64,000 nucleotides of DNA from Agriterribacter humi (GTDB lineage: Bacteria; Bacteroidota; Bacteroidia; Chitinophagales; Chitinophagaceae). Below are positions 42,030-49,939 of this stretch, in pieces. The stretch is taken from NCBI RefSeq assembly GCF_009192765.1, contig NZ_VOHQ01000002.1, forward strand, positions 715,653 to 779,652, in the 5' to 3' direction. Position numbers and translations under genes: made by a program. How positions within the stretch are numbered: the first letter of the stretch is position 1; every line of letters begins with the position of its first letter. The notes beneath the pieces are model-generated. The model was not told where the DNA came from. It made no database searches and was given only the letters and a program-made list of their open reading frames with translations.

Positions 42030-43262
42030 TTAAAGGTTTTTCATTTTCAGTTTTATGATATGTCTTTCAGTTTCTGTTTTTGCTATTGATAGTGCTTTTT
42101 CAAAATTTGCCTTTGCTCTTTCGTTATCAATCCCTTCGTACAATTCACCAAGAAGTGTACAATAAAAGTGATTGTTTGGCAGATTTATTTTTTCAGCCTC
42201 AGCCAGCGCGATTTCTTTTCCTCTGGCTTTATACAAAGCATATAGCCTGTTTAAAGCAACAGCCGGTGAATAATTTATTTGCAGTAATAAATTGTAATGA
42301 CGTAAAATTGATTCTCTCTTTTCCTTAGTCTCTTCTTTTCTACAATTCCAAAAAGCAATCCCTGCCTCTAAATGATAAGAGCTTAGCCTGTCTCCCCGGG
42401 CAGATAAATTTAAAAAATGAATACCTTGTTCTATCAAATTCTGATCCCAGAGATTTTCATCCTGCTCATCATATAAAATAAAATCGTTGTCGGCATTTTG
42501 CCGCGCATCAAGCCTTGAAGCATGAAAAGACATCAAAGCAATCAAAGCATTTGTTTTCGGCAAGTTGGTCTTGCTGTACTCTGTAAGCATCAAACCCAAC
42601 CTGAGGGCTTCCATGCAAAAATCTTTTCGTAACGTTTTATTTTGAGTGGTTGAATAATATCCTTCATTAAAAAGTAAATAAATGATGTGCAAAACATTGT
42701 CAAGCCGGGTATCAATCTCATTCTCAGGCGGCATTTCCAATTGAACCTTTTCCGCTCTTAATTTTTCTTTTGCCCTGAATAATCTTTTATTGATCGTTTC
42801 TTTATTACTATAAAATGCTTCTGCTATTTCTTCAATTCCAAAACCGCAGAGTACACGCAGCGCAAGGGCTATCTGTGCTTCACTTGCAATAGCAGGATCA
42901 CAAATAGCGAACATCATTTCCAATTGGCTGTCTTTAATATTTTCTGTTGAAAAATCCATCTCTCTCGTTTCTGCAATGGTATCTGCTGATAATTTTATTT
43001 GAGGAATTATTTTTTCGTCAAAGATTTTTTTACGTCTGAAGTGATATAAAGTTTTTTGTTTGGCCACCGCATATAGCCATGCCGTTGGGTTTGCAGGAAT
43101 ACCCTTTTCTGTCCAGAATTCAGTTGCAGTTAAAAAGGTCTCACTGACGATGTCTTCAGCGATTGCAATGTGTTGCAGTCCATAAAGTTTACTTATGACC
43201 GCAATCATTTTTGCAAATTCCTTTCGAAATAAATCGGGTATGAGTTCTGTTTCTTCACTCAT
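42030..43262 (-). CDS. ECF42-type RNA polymerase sigma factor (copy 2)
   Basis: 410 residues, same architecture as the copy at 11.6 kb. Region 2: IAIAEDIVSETFLTATEFW and PTAWLYAVAKQKTLYHFRRKK. Region 4: LRVLCGFGIEEIAEAFYSNKETINKRLFRAKEKLR. The ECF42 C-terminal TPR-like extension contains ALIALMSFHASRLDAR and ends KTETERHIIKLKMKNL. The DGPF gene lies 53 bp upstream. A CMD protein and an epimerase are close by; such genes are the known partners of the related group ECF41, which is notable. Confidence 0.92.
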   Translation of the reverse strand: MSEETELIPDLFRKEFAKMIAVISKLYGLQHIAIAEDIVSETFLTATEFWTEKGIPANPTAWLYAVAKQKTLYHFRRKKIFDEKIIPQIKLSADTIAETREMDFSTENIKDSQLEMMFAICDPAIASEAQIALALRVLCGFGIEEIAEAFYSNKETINKRLFRAKEKLRAEKVQLEMPPENEIDTRLDNVLHIIYLLFNEGYYSTTQNKTLRKDFCMEALRLGLMLTEYSKTNLPKTNALIALMSFHASRLDARQNADNDFILYDEQDENLWDQNLIEQGIHFLNLSARGDRLSSYHLEAGIAFWNCRKEETKEKRESILRHYNLLLQINYSPAVALNRLYALYKARGKEIALAEAEKINLPNNHFYCTLLGELYEGIDNERAKANFEKALSIAKTETERHIIKLKMKNL

Positions 43263-43315
43263 TTTTTAATAATGAAACTTATCTTTTTGTAAAAGTAGAG
43301 ATACCATCTCTGTGC

Positions 43316-43663
43316 TTATTCTTTAATCAAAAAAGCCTCTCTTATTTCTACGCTACCACCTATCTCCAACACAGGACAACCATGTGCCAGGGTAGTTGCT
43401 TCGTCTAAATTATCAACTTTTATTATGGCAAGGCCGCCCAGCTTTTCTTTTAATTCAACAAAAGGGCCATCAGTTATTACCCCGCTTGGTTTCAAAACTT
43501 TCCCTTCTTCGGAAAGTCCAAAACCAGTGCTCGATAACTTTACTTCCTCGGGGAATCCACTAAGCCAGTCATTCCATTTTTTTCGATAAGCCTTTATTTT
43601 TTCTGAATCAAAGTCAGGGCTCTTCAGTTCTGGTCGCCTGAATAATAAAACGAATTCTTTCAT
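43316..43663 (-). CDS. YCII/DGPF-domain protein, partner of ECF42 sigma factor (copy 2)
   Basis: 115 residues from the ATG at 43663, giving the family start MKEFVLLFRRPE; the longer frame to 43696 enters the terminator of the gene upstream. Signature ITDGPFVELKEKLGGLAIIKVDNLDEATTLAHGCPVL, ending VEIREAF. It is shorter than copy 1. It sits directly upstream of the second ECF42 gene, probably as one operon. Confidence 0.88.
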   Translation of the reverse strand: MKEFVLLFRRPELKSPDFDSEKIKAYRKKWNDWLSGFPEEVKLSSTGFGLSEEGKVLKPSGVITDGPFVELKEKLGGLAIIKVDNLDEATTLAHGCPVLEIGGSVEIREAFLIKE

Positions 43664-43694
43664 ATTGATCTGTTTTAATTTTATTGTTTTCGTC

Positions 43695-43733
43695 AAAAAC
43701 CTTGCCTGCCGAACTAACGGTCAGCAGGCAAGG
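43695..43733 (-). terminator. Rho-independent terminator of the CMD gene
   Basis: CCTTGCCTGC (43700-43709) pairs perfectly with 43724-43733 across a 14-nt loop. On the minus strand the stem is followed by TTTTTG. It separates the CMD gene from the DGPF/ECF42 pair. Confidence 0.85.
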
Positions 43734-43764
43734 TAATTTTCTTGTATCATTCATTAGTTCAATA

Positions 43765-44238
43765 CTAATTGGCATGCGGCTGCCATTGTCCTGGCTGATA
43801 ATCTCCTGCCGGGGTTTTAAATGCGATATTAATACGATTGTAAGTATTGATTGTGGTAACCGCCACGGTTAAGTCTACCAATTCTTCTTCAGAAAACTGG
43901 CGACGCGCTTCTTCATAAACTTCATCCGGTACGTTGCCGTCTTTCAGTTTGGTTACAGCTTCTGCCCATGCCAGTGCCGCACGTTCGCGCTCTGAATAAA
44001 AAGGTGCCTCACGCCATGCATCCATCGTATATAAACGTTGTTCGGTTTCACCTGCCAGGCGCAGATCTTTTGAATGCATGTCAAGGCAATAAGCGCAACC
44101 ATTTATTTGTGATACCCTGAAATCAATTAAATTAAACAGCTGCGGTTCAACCGGTGATTTAGCGAGATACATATTCAGTCCACCCAATGCTTTGATTACT
44201 TTTTGTCCTTTTTCTAATAGATTGATTCTTTGATTCAT
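43765..44238 (-). CDS. Carboxymuconolactone decarboxylase / AhpD-family alkylhydroperoxidase-like protein
   Basis: 157 residues, all-helical CMD domain. The redox motif NGCAYCLDMHSKDLR has Cys48, Cys51 and His55, the AhpD-type proton-relay arrangement. The rest (EAPFYSERERAALAWAEAVT, VDLTVAVTTINTYNRINIAF) is standard for the family. It probably reduces peroxides or reactive adducts with a thiol donor. The 31-nt motif lies 36 bp upstream of its start, and a strong terminator follows. Confidence 0.92.
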   Translation of the reverse strand: MNQRINLLEKGQKVIKALGGLNMYLAKSPVEPQLFNLIDFRVSQINGCAYCLDMHSKDLRLAGETEQRLYTMDAWREAPFYSERERAALAWAEAVTKLKDGNVPDEVYEEARRQFSEEELVDLTVAVTTINTYNRINIAFKTPAGDYQPGQWQPHAN

Positions 44239-44273
44239 TTTTAATTTTTTTTATTATTGAAATTGTTACACTT

Positions 44274-44304
44274 TAATAATGACTGAACTTTTTAAAACAG
44301 GACA
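44274..44304 (-). promoter_or_regulatory. 31-nt upstream motif, copy B
   Basis: TAATAATGACTGAAC then TTTTTAAAACAGGACA, 36 bp upstream of the CMD start codon. Its left flank ATTGTTACACT resembles the flanks of copies C and E, so similarity extends beyond the 31-nt core. Confidence 0.65.
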
Positions 44305-44403
44305 TAAAATATAGTTTTTCTTTTTACCCACTTATCTGGAAATACAAAGTTTAAAAAAATTATAGTTGATCAATAATACAATAATCGTAGCGAATCTTTA
44401 CTA

Positions 44404-44991
44404 CTACAAAATTTGTAAATTTGCTAATGCTGTTTCATTTGGGGCGCTTATCATGGCATCATGTCCGCCGGACAGCATCTGGTGACAGTTAAAGCCCATG
44501 CGCCTGGCCCTTTCACCAGCATTGACAAACCAGGGGAAACCGGAAAGTTGAATGAATGTTCCTGAAATACCGCTTCCTGGATTGGTAAGATTTATTATTT
44601 CAGTAAAGGTCTTGTATGGTTGGTCGCCAACCCTGGGCTTTGCCCAATCAATATCTTTTCTATCTCTAACACCAAGGTCTTCAATTTTTCCAAGAAATGG
44701 AATTCTCCACCCATCACCTTTTGACGATACTATTGTATTCAATGACGGTATGATAAGATAATCCACAACGGATTTTTTATTTTCCGGAAAAAAAGCATCC
44801 AGATACACAAGTCTTGAAATTCTATTGGCTACTTTTTCTGCTACGCCGGAAATAACCATACCAGCGTAGCTATGTCCAACCAGTATTACATTGTATAAAT
44901 CTTCGTATTCAAGCATTGAAACAATATCTTCAATATGCGTACTTAAATCAATCTGTGGTGTAAGTAAGTGTGACCGCTCCCCAAGCCCTGT
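44404..44991 (-). pseudogene. N-terminally truncated alpha/beta hydrolase
   Basis: Homology starts abruptly at TGLGERSHLLTPQIDLSTHI, where the family normally has about 45 earlier residues including HGAWHGG, the oxyanion-hole strand. The nucleophile elbow VGHSYAGMVISG and the final His motif SGGHDAMISAPNE remain. A possible internal start gives 170 residues (ATG at 44916). The open frame upstream, to 45048, is unrelated sequence at the junction with the epimerase relic. The loss of the N-terminal strand should abolish activity. Confidence 0.7.
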
Positions 44992-45017
44992 ATTGACAGA
45001 TGATTGTAATTGATTAA

Positions 45018-46012
45018 CTACATCAAAGTCTGAAGTGATCGAGTTGTGCTAAAGTTACGATTAACCATCTTTTTTTTATTTCGCAAAATACTTTTCATCC
45101 CTTCCAGGTAATTTCTGCATTTCGGTTTCCAGTCACTGATAATATCATCTTGTTGTACCCTGTACGAATTCGTAATGAAGCCAATTATATTTTTGCCCAT
45201 AAGTAGCTTTGCTAAAAATAAGGGGATGGAAAATGGTTTTTTGCTGCCTGTGAGCGTAGCTATTCCATTAGCAAAATCTTTGAATTGAATAGGAGAAAAG
45301 TCACTAAAATTGATTGTTTTGTTTTTTAACCGCTGAAAATTTTCTAATGAATACACAACCGCATTCGCAGCATCATCCACACTTATCAGGTTCCAATAAA
45401 AGTCTCCTTTACCAATAATGGGCATTTTGCGTTTGCGAACGGAATCGAATAAATAGGTTGTATTCCAGGAATCTTCAGAATAAAAACTTCCGAAACGAAG
45501 AATAACATGTCCGGTTCTTTTTTCGGACCGAATCATATTTTCCATTTCAACAGCAGATTTTGTCCATCGTATTTGTTCTTTAGCAATTGGCGTTTCGGAA
45601 GTTACAGTTGCTCCATTTTATTTCCGTAAAGAATAGTTACACTTTCCTGAATAAATATTTTTATGTTGTTTGCCACAGCAGCCTGCAACAACGCCTTTGT
45701 TCCCTCCGTTCTTATTTTATCGTTTTCCTTCCAATCATTCAGTTTGTTAGGGATTGGTTTCCTTGGGATATGTGTTGCAAAATGGAAAATTGCATCACAC
45801 TTTTTTGTGGCTGCAATCATTTCGTCCGGGTTAAATAAGTTCCCTGTAACTACTTCCACACCCGCTTGCTTTAGCTGCAAAGAATTACTTGCTGAGCGGC
45901 TTAGTGCAACAACCTTGATATTTTTTTCGCTTAATAATTTCACAACCCGTGTTCCGAGAACGCCAGTTGCGCCCGTAATAAAAATCCGGTTTGCAATTAA
46001 TTGATTTGACAT
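45018..46012 (-). pseudogene. NAD-dependent epimerase/dehydratase broken by a one-base frameshift
   Basis: First part (46012 to about 45620): RIFITGATGVLGTRVVKLL, FHFATHIPRKP, TEGTKALLQAAVANNIKIFIQESVTILYGN. Second part (from about 45613): GATVTSETPIAKEQIRWTKSA and then VILRFGSFYSEDS, YWNLISVDDAANAV, TINFSDFSPIQFKDFA. The two lie in different frames and join if one A is restored in the run of four (plus-strand TTTT at 45616-45619), which would give YGNKNGATVTSE. The C-terminus is otherwise complete but for a short odd tail. The 31-nt motif lies 39 bp upstream. Confidence 0.8.
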
Positions 46013-46050
46013 ATCATGAATTTTTTTTTGTTATTAATATTGTCACATTA

Positions 46051-46081
46051 TAATAATGATAGAACTTTTCAAAATAGGACA
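46051..46081 (-). promoter_or_regulatory. 31-nt upstream motif, copy C
   Basis: TAATAATGATAGAAC then TTTTCAAAATAGGACA, 39 bp upstream of the epimerase start codon. The core palindrome GAACTTTTC is intact. Left flank ATTGTCACAT matches copies B and E. Confidence 0.65.
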
Positions 46082-46095
46082 GCAAGCAAATAACA

Positions 46096-46149
46096 TTCAA
46101 TTCCAACACCACAGAGAACACGCAACGAGACGGTTGTCTGCACTTCGCC
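46096..46149 (-). pseudogene. Relic of a third ECF42 sigma-factor gene
   Basis: 18 codons read GEVQTTVSLRVLCGVGIE. The intact ECF42 factor at 42.0 kb has SEAQIALALRVLCGFGIE at the same place (11 of 18 identical), the start of sigma region 4. Homology ends at the Glu, 14 bp from motif copy C, and the flanking frames are interrupted. Confidence 0.55.
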
Positions 46150-46212
46150 TCCAATACGATATTTGTAATCCAGCTTTGCAGCGGATATTTACGCTCATCC
46201 ATTATTCACCTT

Positions 46213-46455
46213 TTAAAGTTCATCACACTCAAATCCTAATCTTAATACGGCCTGCTGAATACGACGTTCATTAATTTCCGGATCGCACTCCAGGCGCAGA
46301 ATGTTTTCCCAATCATCCAAATCAACATTCACACGATATACACCATCCATCTTTTCCAGTTCGGCGCACACTTTAGATGCTTTATAATTATCGTCAATAT
46401 TTGAACGAAATACCAGAATGTTTTTGGCCGCTACAAAAATTTCAGTTAATTCCAA
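46213..46455 (-). CDS. Small HMA-fold-like protein without metal-binding cysteines
   Basis: 80 residues from a TTG start; no ATG is available because a stop codon lies just upstream. The layout beta-alpha-beta-beta-alpha-beta (NILVFRSNIDDN, ASKVCAELEKMDGVYRVNVDLDDWENILRLECD, ERRIQQAVLRLGFECDEL) fits a ferredoxin-like HMA fold, but the CxxC metal loop is replaced by SNIDDN. Such proteins are common and uncharacterised in Bacteroidota. Function unknown. Confidence 0.65.
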   Translation of the reverse strand: MELTEIFVAAKNILVFRSNIDDNYKASKVCAELEKMDGVYRVNVDLDDWENILRLECDPEINERRIQQAVLRLGFECDEL

Positions 46456-46634
46456 TGTTTAAATATTTAGTAATAACAAAATGGAAATAAGAGTGATTCA
46501 AAACGCTTCTGCGTAAACTCTTCTATTGAGTTTTTAGGAATAATAGTTATCAGGCTTAGCTTCTGCTTCGCCAAAAACAATATCATCATTACCTCTGAAA
46601 TTTACACTTACGTCAAAATGCCTGCAATGGGCCT

Positions 46635-47081
46635 CTACTTTTTGTCTAACTTCCTTTCAATGACTGTTGACCCCGTTGCATTGGATTTAACGATGAACCA
46701 GTTTTTATTGTCCTGCAATACAATCCTATAAAAATGTTCGCTGTTTGATCGCACTTCTGAAATGCCGAATATGGTTTTCCCCTGATATTTTTTATTTATT
46801 TTTTCACGAATGAAAGGTTCCAGTGCATTTTCTTTATAATATTCTATTGTCCGTGTTATTTCTCCGTTTAAATTAAGGAAAACTCTTTCGGTTACATTGT
46901 TATCCTTTTTAAAGAACACCTCATAAGAATCACCTGAATCAAAGAACACGGGATTCTTTATCTGTGGAAATTCATGATAAAATAATTCTTTGATCTTTTC
47001 CGGCGCTCCCGGTCCGGAAATGGCAAAAGTGCCGGTTGAAGCAATGATTGAAATGAAGCATAGAAAAATAATTTTTTTCAT
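46635..47081 (-). CDS. Secreted PepSY-like/BLIP-like protein of unknown function
   Basis: 148 residues with a signal peptide ending GTFAIS. The mature part has two related alpha/beta repeats (KIKELFYHEFPQIKNPVFFDSGDSYEVFF and REKINKKYQGKTIFGISEV, HFYRIVLQDNKNWFIVK), the pattern of PepSY-like proteins common in Bacteroidota. The function of the family is unclear. The 31-nt motif lies 58 bp upstream of the start. Confidence 0.7.
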   Translation of the reverse strand: MKKIIFLCFISIIASTGTFAISGPGAPEKIKELFYHEFPQIKNPVFFDSGDSYEVFFKKDNNVTERVFLNLNGEITRTIEYYKENALEPFIREKINKKYQGKTIFGISEVRSNSEHFYRIVLQDNKNWFIVKSNATGSTVIERKLDKK

Positions 47082-47138
47082 ATTTTTAATTTTGATGGTG
47101 AAGAGGCAGGTCGTTTTGAAATGTATTTTGTTGATACC

Positions 47139-47169
47139 TGATAATGATTGAACATTTCAAAATTGGACA
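47139..47169 (-). promoter_or_regulatory. 31-nt upstream motif, copy D
   Basis: TGATAATGATTGAAC then ATTTCAAAATTGGACA, 58 bp upstream of the PepSY-like gene. It is the closest copy to the consensus over its right half. Confidence 0.65.
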
Positions 47170-47330
47170 AGAGGAACAATTTATTTTGTAAGATTATTCA
47201 TACCGGTGTCATACTGCTCCAACATGTAATCCGCACAATTGTGTCAATCAGGGCTAAGATCAGATACGGACCTGCTACTCTTGAAATCTGCAGGCGCCGA
47301 TCCTGTTAATGTACGATGAGCAACCTGCCT

Positions 47331-47484
47331 TCAGTCTTCCTGAAACACGCTGTTCAGCGAAACCTTGTTTTGCAACGAATGGGTGTAAGACGATAATTCG
47401 TTGAGGAATTTCTCTGCCTGCTCCTTGATTTCATTTCGCACAGGTTCGTAAAAATGGCTGATCTGCTTTTCTTGTTAACTTTCA
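47331..47484 (-). pseudogene. Possible frameshifted small gene, family unknown
   Basis: The minus strand reads QISHFYEPVRNEIKEQAEKF, then LNELSSYTHSLQNKVSLNSV and a stop: protein-like and helical, but without a start codon in frame. An ATG in another frame (47484) begins MKVNKK, and a one-base shift would join the two. Motif copy E lies 204 bp upstream. No family is recognised. Confidence 0.35.
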
Positions 47485-47687
47485 TTTTGATTTGTTTTAG
47501 AAGATTAAATTGGAAACCGGACTGTGCCGGTACCTCTTTTGTAACCTGTTTTTTGCGGAAGGGGAGACTTGGTTATCCGCGGAAAGATTTTATTATTCAT
47601 TTTATTTTGAATTTATTGCGTTATACGCTTTCTCTAAATCATTAATTCATATTTTATTTTTTTGCCATTATTAAATTGTTTACACCT

Positions 47688-47718
47688 TAATAAGGATTGA
47701 ACGCTCATAAATTGGACA
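47688..47718 (-). promoter_or_regulatory. 31-nt upstream motif, copy E
   Basis: TAATAAGGATTGAAC then GCTCATAAATTGGACA. Outer parts conserved, centre degenerate. The first minus-strand coding trace downstream is the frameshifted stretch at 47331-47484. Confidence 0.55.
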
Positions 47719-47747
47719 TGCGATGTTTTTTTAATAGTAATGCCTTC

Positions 47748-48062
47748 ATGCAAACTTCAGCCAGAGCGAACATTCCGTTGAAGCTCAATAGCAGGGATAT
47801 TTTCGGACAGCAGGAAACCAAAACCTGCTTTGAAAAATACTATGGGAAGTATCCGGTAAGCATAAATAAGCCCGGCAGGTACGTGCATGTAAAGGATGAT
47901 GGTATATATACCTACATGTATGAGATTGATGATGATATTAATGAACCGACAGATGGAAAGAGAAAAAGATGGAAAAAGATGGCTGGAGTTTTTCCTGGTA
48001 TAAGCATTACTTTCTCTTTCTCCAAAAATCGGGTTACTGTTTTTCAAACAATAACCCGATGA
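47748..48062 (+). CDS. Hypothetical protein, uncertain
   Basis: 104 codons from the ATG at 47748; the same frame is open from 47697, but that would place the start inside motif copy E. The sequence is Tyr/Lys/Asp-rich (FEKYYGKYPVSINKPGRYVHVK, YEIDDDINEPTDGKRKRWKK) and looks protein-like, but no family is recognised. Its last 12 codons coincide with the terminator of the convergent LLM gene, which speaks against it. Confidence 0.35.
   Translation: MQTSARANIPLKLNSRDIFGQQETKTCFEKYYGKYPVSINKPGRYVHVKDDGIYTYMYEIDDDINEPTDGKRKRWKKMAGVFPGISITFSFSKNRVTVFQTITR
48023..48060 (-). terminator. Rho-independent terminator of the LLM gene
   Basis: ATCGGGTTA (48028-48036) pairs perfectly with 48052-48060 across 15 nt. 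On the minus strand it is followed by TTTTTGG. It lies 40 bp past the LLM stop codon. Confidence 0.75.
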
Positions 48063-48099
48063 AATAAGTTATATGCCTTTAATATTCGCGTCTCTTCAG

Positions 48100-49107
48100 T
48101 TACATTTCCTTCATTATTTCAGAAAATATCCTGTAAGACTTCACCCTGTCTTCATGATCGTATATATTGGAAACAACCATGATTTCATTCACTCCCGTTT
48201 GCTCTAAAAAGTCTTCGGTTTTTTTCTTTACTGTTTCCCTGTTGCCCACAAAACTGTACTTCAACATTTGCTGTAAAGCAGGGTTTTCCAATAGCCCTCG
48301 CAGCTCGGGCGTCATTTCGGTGGGTTCCTGGAGGTATGCGGAAACTCCTGTAAAAACAGCAAGAAACATCCGGATCAAAGAAGTTGAAATTTTTTCCGCT
48401 TCTTCGTTTGTATCTGCTGCCATAACATTGATACAGGCAATGGTGTAAGGCTCCTGCAAAAATTCAGATGGTTGAAAATTATTGTAATAAATATTGAGCG
48501 CTTCAAACATATGGGTAGTTGCAAAATGACTGGCAAAGGCATAAGGCAACCCCTTTGCTGCCGCCAAATGTGCGCTGTCGGTGCTGGAACCCAAAATGTA
48601 CAGGGGAACATCCACCCCTTCTGCAACAGTAACCCGTACTTTAGCGGCACTGTTTGCCGGGGAAAAATATTGCTGAATCTGACTTATTTCTTCCGGAAAT
48701 TTATACACCGACTGCATCCTGTCTGAGCGAATGGCCTGAGCTGTAACCTGGTCTGTACCCGGAGCTCTTCCCAGTCCGAGATCAATACGGTTGGGATAAA
48801 GGGAACCCAGAGTGCCAAACTGCTCGGCCACGATAAGTGGCGAGTGATTGGGCAGCATAATTCCGCCGGAACCCACTCTTATTTTCTTTGTTCGACCTGC
48901 TATGTAGCCAATGAGTACCGCTGTGGCGGAACTGGCAATACCAATTGCATTGTGATGCTCTGCCAGCCAAAAGCGATTGTAACCAAAAGCTTCTGCCTCC
49001 TGCGCCAGGCGGAGACTTTTTGTAAAGGTTTCTGCCGGAGTGCTTCCGTTGGAAACAGTGGCCAATTCTAATATGGAATACGGTATATGCTTTCGATTCA
49101 TTGTCAT
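48100..49107 (-). CDS. LLM-class flavin-dependent oxidoreductase (copy 2)
   Basis: 335 residues, luciferase-like TIM barrel of the LLM_DPS-like subgroup: YSILELATVSNGSTPAETF, YNRFWLAEHHNAIGIASSATAVLIGYIAGRTKKIRVGSGGIMLPNHSPLIVAEQFGTL, RIDLGLGRAPGTDQVTAQA, PLYILGSSTDSAHLAAAKGLPYAFASHF. It differs clearly from the copy at 35.4 kb, so the two are not a recent duplication. Uses reduced FMN; substrate unknown. Confidence 0.92.
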   Translation of the reverse strand: MTMNRKHIPYSILELATVSNGSTPAETFTKSLRLAQEAEAFGYNRFWLAEHHNAIGIASSATAVLIGYIAGRTKKIRVGSGGIMLPNHSPLIVAEQFGTLGSLYPNRIDLGLGRAPGTDQVTAQAIRSDRMQSVYKFPEEISQIQQYFSPANSAAKVRVTVAEGVDVPLYILGSSTDSAHLAAAKGLPYAFASHFATTHMFEALNIYYNNFQPSEFLQEPYTIACINVMAADTNEEAEKISTSLIRMFLAVFTGVSAYLQEPTEMTPELRGLLENPALQQMLKYSFVGNRETVKKKTEDFLEQTGVNEIMVVSNIYDHEDRVKSYRIFSEIMKEM

Positions 49108-49221
49108 TTCAATTCCCCGGTTTTTTGCAGTGATGATTATGACGCCATACCAACATACGCCCTTTTGATTTATTAATTATTTATTTTTAAAAAGAAGGAC
49201 ACTACAAAATCTACTGCCTTT

Positions 49222-49776
49222 TTACAATGCAGCGGGTTCTGCTACTGCTTGTTTTACAAACTGTGCATTAGCCAGCAATTTTACTTCTTCACCCAATGCA
49301 ATGCCTCCTGTTTCTGTAAACATGCCAAAACTTACGCCAAAATCTTTACGGTTTATTTTACCGCTCAGCGAAAATCCAATGCGGGTATTGCCCCAGGGAT
49401 CTTTTGTAATTCCACCAAACTCAGCATCCAGCACTATATTTTTTCTCACGCCCCTCATTGTCAGCACTCCATAAACCTTATAATCTTCCTCGTCCAGTTT
49501 TTCTACTTTTTCTGCTTCAAAGATCAATTGAGGATGATTTTCAACATCAAAAAAATCATTGTTCTTTAAATGCGCATCCCTTTGTTCATTATTGGTACTG
49601 ATAGAATTAACATCTGCGGTAAAAATTGCTTTGGCCGTAGCAAAATCTTCAGCTTCCATTTCGATACTCCCTTCAAACCGGTTAAACTGCCCTGTTACGG
49701 TTGAGATCATCAAATGTTTTACTTTAAACTGAATCTCGGAATGTGTGGGGTCTATTGCCCATTTGGTCGTTGTCAT
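49222..49776 (-). CDS. Cytoplasmic YceI-family protein (copy 2)
   Basis: 184 residues from the ATG at 49776 (TTTKWAIDPTHSEIQFKVKHLMIS). There is no signal peptide; the 30 codons upstream in the same frame look non-coding. The YceI barrel is complete: ADVNSISTNNEQRDAHLKNNDFF, YKVYGVLTMRGVRKNIVLDAEF, GFSLSGKINRKDFGVSF. Cytoplasmic YceI proteins often sit next to pirin genes in Bacteroidota, as here. Confidence 0.9.
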   Translation of the reverse strand: MTTTKWAIDPTHSEIQFKVKHLMISTVTGQFNRFEGSIEMEAEDFATAKAIFTADVNSISTNNEQRDAHLKNNDFFDVENHPQLIFEAEKVEKLDEEDYKVYGVLTMRGVRKNIVLDAEFGGITKDPWGNTRIGFSLSGKINRKDFGVSFGMFTETGGIALGEEVKLLANAQFVKQAVAEPAAL

Positions 49777-49939
49777 TTTTTTTGTTTTTAAATTGTATGT
49801 GGTTATTATTATAAATTTTGCAGCACTGCTGGCAGGGCTTTCCGAAGTGGGGAAAATTCCGTTCACCCCATTTTGGTAAATCGCTTGTTAACGGCTGCCT
49901 TACTGTTCATTGCTAACACTGAGGTTTAATTTCAGCTTT

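Noticed and set aside
46056..46274. 72-codon plus-strand frame
   Set aside because: It starts inside motif copy C and runs antisense to the ECF42 relic and the HMA-like gene.
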